From Phaseolus vulgaris (lineage: Eukaryota; Streptophyta; Magnoliopsida; Fabales; Fabaceae): a DNA stretch of 64,000 nt. The DNA is taken from NCBI RefSeq assembly GCF_000499845.2, contig NC_023757.2, forward strand, positions 40,407,162 to 40,471,161, in the 5' to 3' direction. Below the pieces are notes generated by a model. The model searched no databases and had not been told where the DNA came from. It worked only from the letters and a program-made list of their open reading frames with translations. Positions within the stretch are counted from its first letter, which is position 1, and each line of letters starts with the position of its first letter. Both the position numbers and the translations under genes were made by a program. Shown here piece after piece: positions 36,561 to 47,400 of the stretch.

Positions 36561-39100
36561 ATGATTACCATTTTACATATATAACAATTTAAGAATAATG
36601 ATAGTCTAACATAATTGGTCTTACTATCAATAGACATTATCCAAATACCACACGACAAACAATAAAGAAGTCATCAAAGACTGGTTAATAAAAAAATATG
36701 TATGATTCAATAAAAATTAAATATAACACTAAACGATCATTGGAAAAAAGATTCAACTACTATATCTAGAACAAACATGATATAACATTAACCTCTTGGT
36801 TTAGAAAATAGTATTTAGTAAATATAATTATCTTTCTCAATTTAATTTTTAAAAATATTTTAAATTTATACACTTTATTCCAAATTCCCCCTCAAATTAT
36901 TTCTTTTTAAAACCATTAATATTTTAATTTTCCTACTTTTTCCCATTCTATTATTTTTTTTCAAACAAAGAGAAAAAAAAATGCAAAAACTAGTTCGAAA
37001 TTCGATTTATCGGAAACCGAATTTCGGTTCCAGCAATCATCCACTCTATCAAATGTCAGAATTCGATACCTTCCAGACCGAATTTTGACCTAAAAAAACA
37101 TGCTATCTTTGTAAATATTTGCTCCAGTGTGTTATTTGGGAAAAAAAAAAAAAAACCAAGCTATTTGGGTGAAAAGTTCGTGTAGTGGAAGATATAACAT
37201 GATGTCAGATGGAACATTATTAATGAAAATTTTGTAGGCATGGAATGAAACATCAAAGGATTTAGGTCAGTATCCTCCATTGGGAGTTTAATTTGTCCAA
37301 ATCTAACAATTCCAACCATTGTTAGAAATTTGGATGATTGGTCTCTGATTACATTAAATTTTAATAAAAAAATATTTACATATTGAAATGTTGGATTTAT
37401 ACGAGGAGAATGAAGAGTGTTATCATTTATATAAAACATATATATATATATATATATATAATCTTAATGACTTTTAAATATCCATAAGTTATAGGTTGAA
37501 TAAATTGGAAAAAAGTTTTTTCATTATATATATATATATTATATTAAGTATTAATTAAATAATATTGGAAATTCATTTTAAATCCGAATGGATGTCATAT
37601 AATATTATGAATCATTCCCTATTTAGATTAACTTGATAATTCATTCATAAATGGGTCCACCAGGTTCTTTTCAATCCTATAAGTACATGATAAAAACAAC
37701 ACACACAAAAATGCATTGCATTTATTAGTATTTACCAAGAATTAACTTAGATGTCATGAAGACTTTTTGTAGATATTCCTCTCTTGTTAATGGAAGACAA
37801 CCAAGTATTTTTAGGAGTCAACAACACCTAGAAAACCAAGAAGTGTACTCCACAACAAAAAGTGAATCATTCCCGACCTGAATGTGACATTTCTGGGCAC
37901 AATAAAAAATTAAAAAGTTAATGATAAATTTTCATTAATTTTGATGATTTTTGGCCATCTCTCCATCACCAATCAAAGAAGTTCTTACCATGTCCAATTT
38001 TTTCAGGATTTCACTTTATTGTCTGGAGTATTGAGTAGGATAAACTTTAAGTAGTCATGCAGTCTCATTATTTTGCAGATTAACAACAGATGAGATCTCT
38101 TTCATGTCGCGTGAGATAACATATGGTGAATAGTCTGATAACGGTCCGATAGCGGTAGCCTGATAAGGCTAATAAATATTTACTAGGATAAATTTAAAAT
38201 GGTTCTGATACCATATTAGAAAGTGAACTTTAAATCTAATTCAATTCCATAGGTGAAGTTTGCACTCACTTATATATCACTTATATATTATGAAAGACTA
38301 TAATCTATATGCTAATTAAATAAAATTAGCTTTAGAAATTCAGAAAGAAGAAAAAACAACATTTTTTCGTTCTTCCTTGTCATAAGCGGAACTGCCAATA
38401 TTAAAGGTCAAGAAAAACATTTTCTGTTTTATTGAAAAAAATGTTTTATAAATCAAAATGAGTAGAAGAGCTTCAACTCTCATACACAATTAATAATAGT
38501 ATATTTTAGTCAGATTTTTCCTATCTAGACTCATCCGATCCCATTTTAGTGATAATTAATATTCATTTCAGCAAGCCTCATTATTTTAATTAGTAATGAC
38601 ATTTTCATGGATGAATTAAATATTCTTAATTATAACATTGTTCCTCGCCAGTCGTAATGGTCAAATGAGAACACTTCTTTCAAAGCACCCTACAATCTTG
38701 GTCAAAATGAGAACAGGCTTAAAGCTATATATATGTATTGGTTGCTTCCTACTTAAAACCCCAAGAAGGAGATACAACTTTAAGTCTACACACCAACTAC
38801 CTTTTATTTTATTTTATTTTATTTAATAATGCACATTCTACACAGTTTACCACAAAGCGTGCCCTAATTTATTTCTCCCATCCCCACTCACTTTTAGGTA
38901 ATTGTATCAAGCTCAAGCTATGAACATCACTGTTTAATAATAGTATTTTGATATGAACAAACAAACCTCACATATTGGACTCAAGGGTTTGTCTCTAAAA
39001 ACGGAATCTGAGACCAATCTTTTATAAACATAGGTTCTAGTTAAGAAACAACTCTAGTTCCACATAGTCTGAAATGGAACACTTATTATATATATAGCCA
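36561..39100. other. AT-rich intergenic DNA with repeat scraps
   Basis: No gene recognised. Holds a near-palindromic GGAAACCGAATTTCGGTTCC at 37012-37031, an A-run at 37140-37155, (AT)n at 37438-37460, and at 38205-38310 a GGTTCTGATACCATATTAG then AAGTGAACTTTAAATCTAA block, a dispersed repeat also partly seen near 10.03 kb. Confidence 0.5.
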
Positions 39101-39140
39101 CTAATATCTTGTCTCATTTGTATAGAGTTTGTGAGGAGAA

Positions 39141-39289
39141 TCGAAAAAGGTGTATGAAGTTTCATAGGAAATGGAGCGTGGAGTTATGGAAAATGGACCG
39201 AACAAGTTCTCCTCGTTGCATGCATGACGGCCGACAAGAGCTGAACAACTCGTATCTTCCATTTCACGCGATCATACACCTTTTTCTTC
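39141..39289. ncRNA. Candidate long hairpin / possible MIR-like locus
   Basis: An imperfect inverted repeat about 290 bp upstream of the RGF-like gene. The 5' arm has AAAAAGGTGTATGA (about 39145-39158) and GGAAATGGA (about 39167-39175). The 3' arm has their complements TCCATTT (about 39258) and TCATACACCTTTTT (about 39272-39285), in mirror order. A further weaker pairing around GAGTT/AACTC extends the stem inward, leaving a loop around 39205-39235 with TGCATGCATGA. The stem is about 70-75 nt with several bulges, within the range of plant pri-miRNAs. I recognise no known miRNA sequence. It could also be a decayed inverted-repeat element. Confidence 0.35.
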
Positions 39290-39486
39290 ATTTTGACTTC
39301 AACCCTAGTTTCACTCCCACAGACAAAACAAAGCCCTTTTTCAACATTGTTCTCGCTAGACGCTAATTCCTTTTCCAAAGTAACCAGTATAGTAATTAGT
39401 ATACTACTCTTTAACATTGATATTAATAATAAATAAATCATTGTTTCTTGAAATGAAGCTGGCTAACTTTGACATGCATGGGACCC

Positions 39487-39493
39487 TATAAGG
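39487..39493 (+). promoter_or_regulatory. Possible TATA element of the RGF-like gene
   Basis: TATAAGG about 90 bases before the ATG at 39579, followed by a C/T-rich leader. Spacing is suitable for a short 5' UTR. Confidence 0.35.
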
Positions 39494-39578
39494 AAAGACA
39501 CCCTTCTCTTACGCAGATTCCTCTCCTCTTTTTGTTCAACGACATACCCCTCACCACTCTGTTATTCCATTCGCAATA

Positions 39579-40212
39579 ATGGTGCCTGCAAACTTAAGGT
39601 CCACTACCTTTCTCCTAGTTTTCGTTTTGCTTCCTCTAAGATTCTCCAGCGCACACACCCAACACCAAGGTTCATTAACTTTTCACTTTCCCCATATTCT
39701 CTTTTTCTGTTGTTGTCATAATGTTGTGTTCATTTCAATCAGTTTTTGCCTTATCTTTATTGTTCAGGTAAGAAGACCCTGGTGGTTTTTACCAACATTG
39801 AAACAAGAAGAAGTCTAGTAAACTTAGAGGTAAGAACATTACTTATGTTTGATACTCTATGCTATGAAGTGATTCAAAGCGTGACTGAATTAATGTGGCA
39901 ACATTTTTTCCACAACAGATTTATCATGGTGTTGCAGCAGTTGCTGAGACAGATCAAGGTACGAGTTTTCCCTCTGGGAGAAAGATGATGTCAAGAGGAG
40001 TACTCTCGAAGTTGAAGGTGGAAGAGGCTGAGAATGGAGCTAATGCGGCAACGCTTTGTGTGGTTGGAAACTGCAACCATGGAGAAGTTTTGAATGTGAA
40101 ACAGCATAAAGTTGGTAAAAGGAGGCATTCTACGAAAGTCAATATGTCTGGTTTGGTGCCTCTGAATGCTGATTATTATGTTCCAAGACCTCACCCGCCC
40201 AAGAACAACTGA
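39579..40212 (+). CDS. RGF/GOLVEN (CLEL) peptide precursor
   Basis: Three exons, 39579-39669, 39768-39829 and 39919-40212, with GT-AG borders and matching phases, give 148 residues. Residues 1-25 form a signal peptide (hydrophobic TFLLVFVLLPL, then FSSA). A variable Lys/Arg-rich middle follows. The last 13 residues are DYYVPRPHPPKNN, ending right at the stop codon, which fits the root meristem growth factor consensus: an Asp-Tyr start (Tyr sulfated by TPST), Pro residues available for hydroxylation, and an H-P-P-x-x-N end. Such peptides are secreted, processed and perceived by RGI receptor kinases to control root meristem size and gravitropic growth. Two Cys (about residues 95-101) are not part of the mature peptide. 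The identification rests on the C-terminal motif plus precursor layout; the middle of the protein carries no family signature. Confidence 0.8.
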
Positions 40213-43200
40213 ATCACAAAGTTTGAAACATATATACACGGAATTTTGGCATATATATGTGATGTGTTTTTAGTTTGGTTAGTTTTTACTTACTTCTAAC
40301 CACATTTGATTTGCTTTGCTCTCAGTTTTGTAATGTTACTGTTTAGGGGAGTCATAACTAAACTATAGGTGATTATTATATTCTTGTATGTAAATTGAGG
40401 CTTTAAAAATGTGAACTCAGCTAGTGTTCCCAAAAGGAGTTTTTCACTAATTATATTAAGATTTCGTTTAAATATAATAATATTCTTTGTTTAAATCCGA
40501 TATTTAATTAGCAAATCCATTACTGAACTCATTTAAAAGAACAAAATTCTCCCAACACTCATTAACTTGTATCCAAGACTTTATATAAGGAAAACTAAGC
40601 TTCTTACCACTTGGAACATTTGCTTCATTAATTTTGATTAATTCTTTAACACTTTTAGATCCGAGGGCACAGATATATTAATTCTAACGTTATTAAATAA
40701 TTTTTAAATGAATTATTAGAATAAAAGTTTAATATTGATTCAAAATAATTTAACAACATTAAGTAAACATACTTAGTTTTTCAAAATTGTCTGATAATTA
40801 CAAGTTGTTGGACATACTAATCTACTATAATTTTACCCCTTTTTTTAATCAAATAATTTAAGTATATTTTTATTTTTCAAAGTATTTTTTCTAAGAAGTT
40901 TTGGGAAAGACATTTGGACTAAGCAACTCTACTAGTTTTTGTTTTGATTATACAAATAAAAAAATAATGATAAAAAAAAACTATTGAGATAAAACACTAT
41001 GATAGTAACATTAAAAATGTTACTAAATATAAATAAAAAAATGTATTAATATAATTTAATAATATTTTATCAAATGTTAGGTATGTTTTATATTAGTAAA
41101 AAAAAAAAAATTAACAAAGAATAACTTAATAGAAAGCACAAATGAGTGTTTTAACTCATTTTAAAACAAAATTCAGACCATTGTACCGACGACAATCTAC
41201 TTTAAAAAAAAAAGGTATAATTCAATGTACCATATATGCAACCTTCATACCTTCATAAAAGTGAAGCCTGATTGCATTACATTGACTACTCACACACTAG
41301 TGGTAGAGTACTAAACTCTATACATATCAGACAATACAATTAAATTAAACTTATCAGACAATACAATTAAGAATAAAGTTTTTTCACCCTATAAATAGTA
41401 AAATAACACTGACTTAATTATAATAATATTTTAAATTAAAAAATAAAGTAAATATAATTAAAACATTATTTTATTGAGTTGTTAAGTTGATATTTTTACT
41501 GTATGTGAACGTATCACCACCCTATAATTAAATCGATCTGCATTATAAACAATAGAATCCATAATGTATAATGTTGGTTACTGCATAGAACCTTAGGCAA
41601 TTGTTGATGAATGTTTTTCAAAATCATTGTTTCCATCATAACACAAAGTGATTAAAATGATCAGAAGATTGGACACTACAATTAGGTGCTCATGATTTGT
41701 AGGAAAATGCACAACAACCAAGAACTAGAGTTGTCTCGGTGAGAGAGTGACATTGTTTGTTGTGGAAAGATAATATTAATAGTTCCATAAGAATGTAGTG
41801 TAAATTATAAAATTATATAAAGCAACCATTTCAACTTAGGATTATTATATATGTTGTTTGTTGTGAGGTTTCTCTTCTTTCAATTTACTCAAGTTAGTCC
41901 CATCAAAATCAAATTTGGGTTTACATTCTATTTTTTCTATTTGTTCCCTTGAACAAAATTGATTGTTCTACTTGTGTTAGATAGAATTCATTAATAAATA
42001 ATTAACATAATAAAACAAAGTAAAGTAAACAAATTAACTATCTAGAATAAACAAATAAATGATGACATATTATAATTTTTATGAATGGAAACTATGATGT
42101 AATAACAAATTACACTAATAACCTTTATTTTAATAACTGAAATGTAGTTTTTCTTTGAATTTTATTGTTGTATTAAATAGGGTTTTTCCTCTTTATTTAT
42201 ATCTCATAAATAAAAAGCTAAATTAGTATTAAAAAATTACTTAACAATTAAAAAAACTTAGACTTACTTAATAACTTAATAAGTGAAAGACTTTCATGTT
42301 TTAACAACATTTTATGAACTTATTTTTTAAAAGAAATATTAATTAATAAATGAGTTTAAGTAACTAAGCTTTATCAATTTATAGAATTTCAAAAATTTAT
42401 CTGAATTAATTAACATTTGTTTGTTTATAATTGTTCTAAATTTTTTATTTGTAATATAATGATCATTATTGTCAATAAAATTAAAAAACATACTTTAGAG
42501 AACAAAGATTTACAAGAAAATTTTCATAGTAAAAGAACTATCTTTCAATTAGATGGTAATGTACTAGCTAGTAATCCTAAACCACAATAAGTATGCATAG
42601 ATGCACCATTATGACAAAAGAAATGGAGGAAAAATGATGTCTATATAGAACATATATAATTTTTTAACAAAAAACTTATTTTTTTTATAAACAAAGAAAG
42701 AAAGAACTTCATTAAAACTCTTCAACTTCCATCATGAATTAGAGCTAACTAACTATTCACTTTCATAAATTTAAAATTAGAGTATAATGCGTTTAATCAA
42801 TAAAATATTTTTTTATTTGTAATTTAGGAGGTGAGTGAAATTTGTATAAGGTTGAAACATTTCTAAAATATTTTTAATTTTTATTTATTTTTTAATTTTT
42901 TATTTGCATAAGCTATTTTATGTTCTGCAATCATATACATATAGTGTTTATGATAGTGGTAACCCAACCAATTAGACCATACATAATAATGTTTTTCAAT
43001 TCAGAAAAAGTGTGCTCAGTTGTACAATGAATAATGATAGGAAGTATCAACATGTGTTGATAAGGACCTTACAATAATTTTATATCAACCATTTATAATT
43101 TTTTCTACCACAACATGTATGTTTTCCATAATTCTCATATTATCTTTTTGACTCACTTGAGATACACCTGCTTGATTTCCATACTCTAATAAAATTGAAA

Positions 43201-44340
43201 AATAAGAATTTTATAAATTTGTAAATTACAAAGCAAGCAACATAAGTTTTTTAAATAATATTTTAGTGTGAATCTAAAACTAGGACTCGCAAAATATAAA
43301 CACATTATGTTAAAAAAAATGTATAGACACGGTTAACAAGCAAAAGAAGAATGTGACGCTGACCAAATAAAATGAATCAAAGTAGAATTAGATACCAAAT
43401 CATAATCAAAAATTTTACAAACTATTTAACAATGTAAAAAACAAAACAAAACCCTAACTAGTAGTTTATAGTGGAGGATTAACGAGTGTGCAATTGAATC
43501 ACGAACAAAGACATTGAAAGATTAATGACAATAACTGAGTTGATGCAAAATCCAAATACCTAATGGTTGATGTGCTTGGAACGATTGTTACTATTCTTGC
43601 ACAACAGTGACTAAAATTGATAAAAATTGTTTAGTAAAAAATATAATTTTAAAATTTACTTCTAAAATTCAATAAAAGAATTTTGTAGATACTTCAGAGA
43701 TATAAAAATGAAGATTGTATAGATTTAAATAGTGTGTTTTAAAATTTAATTATATAATTTAATAAGAAAATTTTAAATTATGTATTTTTCATTCATATAA
43801 ATATTTATAGATATTTTGTAGAGAAAAAATTCGTGAAAATAACAGAAAATTAATATTTTTCTAGTAATTTATTTATTTAGTTATTTTATTTTGACTGATT
43901 TTAAGAAATAGATTTGATCAAATAATTCTTTTAAGAAAACATTAAAATGTGATTAATAGAAAATTGATATAATTTAAAAAAAAAAATCTTTCAGTGACAT
44001 CTAAAAAAATGATATATTAAATTAATTTTATTTATAGTATTATTTATCTAAAAAAATGTTATAATGTTATGTTTATATTATTTATAGTGTAAAAAAGTAG
44101 ACGTGAAATTTATGTATTATAACAGTTTAAATATATAAATATAACTACGATAATGTTATTAAAGATAGTAAATGGTAGTGCAACTAGGTATATTTTTTAA
44201 ATATATAAAAAATGATTTAACTAAAAATTTATTAATACTGTATAATAAATATTTATAATCGAAGAATTAACAAAAATAATTTTGATCTTTGTTTTTTTCC
44301 CGGAAAAGTTCAAACCGGCCACGTCTCATGCATACGGGAA
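40213..44340. other. 4-kb AT-rich intergenic DNA
   Basis: RGF-like 3' UTR (to about 40.4 kb), then very AT-rich DNA without recognisable genes. It includes a short tandem duplication of TATCAGACAATACAATTAA near 41325-41372. Some parts (41.5-41.9 and 42.9-43.6 kb) are less simple and may be decayed transposon sequence, but I could not identify any protein remnant. Confidence 0.5.
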
Positions 44341-44396
44341 ATTGGGCCTTTGGCCCAATCATAAGAGTGTAGACGAGACAAAGATGAGTTGGGCCA
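44341..44396. promoter_or_regulatory. Site II palindrome and third TGGGCC upstream of RING/PHD gene
   Basis: ATTGGGCC at 44341, three T, then GGCCCAAT ending 44359 form a perfect 8-bp inverted repeat of two TGGGCC site II elements. A third TTGGGCC lies at 44389-44395. All are within 155 bases of the start codon. Site II elements bind TCP factors and mark promoters of broadly expressed plant genes. Confidence 0.6.
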
Positions 44397-44436
44397 GAGC
44401 AACAAAGTTTTGTGGCTGTGGAGCTTTCTTCATCGT

Positions 44437-44457
44437 ATGGTTCTGAACAGTGTGTGA
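44437..44457 (+). other. Short uORF before RING/PHD start
   Basis: ATG GTT CTG AAC AGT GTG TGA: a six-codon upstream ORF ending 35 bases before the main ATG. If the transcript starts upstream of it, it could reduce initiation at the main start. Confidence 0.4.
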
Positions 44458-44492
44458 TTCGGAATCGGAAGGGGAAGAGAGATCCGGCGAGG

Positions 44493-47400
44493 ATGGGATC
44501 GTCGTCGGCGTCGTTGAGTTCTCCAAAGAAGAGAGTGAGATCCCAAGTAGAGGAGGATGAGGACGAGGAAGAGAGCGTTTGTTGCGGGATTTGCTACGCG
44601 GGGCGAGGGGTTTCCATCGCAGGGGAAATCGATTGCTGCAGCCACTACTTTTGCTTTGTCTGCATCATGGAATGGTCCAAGCACGAGTCTCGATGCCCAA
44701 TTTGTCGCCAGAGATTTTCCAACGTTCGCAGGCTCTCTATGCCTGGCGTCTTTTCTTTCTCTAGGGACGTGAAGGTCCCTCATCGTGACCAGGTTCTTTT
44801 CATCTACCTTTCTTATGTATGATTATTATTTAATTGATCATACCAAGCTTTCGCATTTACTTATTTATCGTCTTCTTAAAAGTGCATATCTTTTAGGGAT
44901 TATGGAAATTTAAGGCTGATATAACAAGCTTGTAGAGATTGATTAATTAATTCTAAAACACATATATGGACACATAATCCCATAAGAAAGGTGGTGTGGT
45001 GAATCCGGGTTAATCAGATGAGCCGATCTCTTCAATGAAGGATTGTCGAGCTTTGATGATGATAGTCCGAGTGGAAGTCCACCTGCAAGATGCTCAAGTC
45101 AGTAAGAAAGAATTATAAGATGTTTAAATAGAAGTGAGTAAAAGATATTAAGTTGGTCAAGAACACTCTGTGAGATGATATTTATAGGCTTATGAGTATG
45201 AAGTAACCGATTGGTGCCGATTTTCAAGGACACGTAGAGGTAGTTAGTTTCCAGTATTAGCGATTTATATGGTAAATGCAGGTGGTTGGGTGTCAGTAGT
45301 GAATGGATATAAACTGCTCCGTGATTCTAAATGTCGGGCAGTATATTGTCAATATGTTATAACACATCATGGCACATGTTTTCTTACTTCTGGTTTTGGC
45401 TGTGAATTGCCTTTGATGCAATCAACACAAGTACTGAAGTCAGATAACTAAAGATGATGAAGAATATCTTCCCTAATCGGTGTCTTAATTTAGGGAATAG
45501 GGATATGCCTTTAACCCATATTCAGTGGCATAGAGTATGTCTCATCAATCTTGTTGCTCTTACTCCCAACAGCAGAACTACCTAAGAGTAAAATATTTAT
45601 AGTAAAGAAAGTCACGGCAGTTAGTATAGCATGCATCGATGCTATTGATTTGATACGATTCAGAAGCCTGATGATGCAATATGCGATCTCCAAGTGAATC
45701 CCACGACTTTGGAACCACAGCGCTATCATGCAATTGCCTTGCGGGTTTCAACATAAAAATGCAAGTGCAATGTGATGATGTTGTGAAGTCCACAACAAAG
45801 GCAATTGCAGTTGCCTTATGCATCACAGGTTTCAACTGTGTCCTAGGCGATGCATCCATGTCAAGGGCATTCTGATGAGATGCAGAGGTTGTATCCAGCG
45901 AGTGTATCGAGGATAGAAGGTATTGTTTAGGAAGAAAGGAAAGAAAACTAGTTCAAGTGTGGGCATTGGGTATGGGCCTTGCTGCCTTTAAAATTTATGA
46001 TTTTTTAAAGAACTTAAGGTAGAAAGTTAAATGCGTCAAATGAGTTTTTAAAATTTCTGTTTTGTTATATTTTATTTTGTTTATTTTAAATAGCTAATTG
46101 AGGGACAATTTAAACTTAAAAGCCCATCAGATAGCTTAGACTTGTTTTATTTACTGATGACCTTTTGAATTATGTTAATATATAATTGTTTTTATATCTC
46201 ATGTTTATTTTTATTAAAATGATCCTAGAGATATGTTTTTAGTTATTTTCTTATATATGCCATGTTTTATTATTGGTAACGAATCTTACAATTCATTCTG
46301 GGATTTGATTTTGCAGTCCAAAAAATAGGGTTTCTGATTCATACTTTCTATGCAATTCATCTACCTTGAAAAAAGTATCATCCAGTGTATAAAAATCTAG
46401 AAAACCCACCAAAATAACAAGGTTATTAAGTAAATATTTTTCAAAATTGGATAACTTGAACTCTTCAGAATTGGATCTACATGGATTGATCTTCAGAGTT
46501 AAATCCAAGAATCAAAATAAATAGTATATTGATCAGATAGAATCTAGCTTTAATCATGAAATGAAAATACCAATATCAAGTAGAAACAAAATATCATATG
46601 TAAATATCGCCAAAAAATACATAAGAGTTTGAAAAGATTACATTCAATCCCAAAGAAAGGAGGTTAGCTACTCAAGGTAACCATTACAAACACCAAAAGT
46701 TTATGGAAAACAAGAAAAGAGAGTTGAGAGTTTTGCTTCTTCACTTCTAGCTTCAAGGGTTTTTCCAAGACCTTTTTTCCCTCTCTTATTCGTTTATAAC
46801 CCTTTTCGTTCTTTGGGTTAGTGACATGTCCCTCAAGCTAGCCAATGTCGCTAAGTGAGACCATTGATTTAGAACACCCCTTCTTTGGAACATTCTTGTC
46901 TTGGCGCTTCTCGCTTGAGCGAGACATGGCGCTTGGGCGAGCCTTTGTTGGAACAAAGGTAGCCTCTAGATTATTCTCGCTTGGGCGAGCAAAATCTTGC
47001 TTGAGCTTGTCGTGGGCGAAGCTCAGGCGAGCCCATCACTGTAGCAAGGCTTGCCTCTAGACAGCTCACCTGAGCGAGGTTTCTTGAATGTTCAAGGCCT
47101 TGTTTTCTATCTTCTAAAGCCTGTCTATTCATCCTCTAGTCATTTGCTCCATCTTTTTCTTAATTTCCTGAAAATGTCACAGATTTGGGATTAAATGGTT
47201 TCATTAGTCTCATGACTCAAAAATATATTGTTGAATTCAATACTTCTCAAATTAGGGTTGGGTATTAACTTAATCAACAATTAAAACCATAAGTGCTTAG
47301 CTTTTTGCATGAAATTTCACTAAATAATGACACTTATCAATATGCCGCAGAATCAGTAGGAAGCTATTTTTGAAGTTAGCAATCAGCTCGCTGTTAAAAT

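Noticed and set aside
44430..44783. 117-codon antisense frame over RING/PHD exon 1
   Set aside because: Opposite-strand shadow of the RING coding exon.
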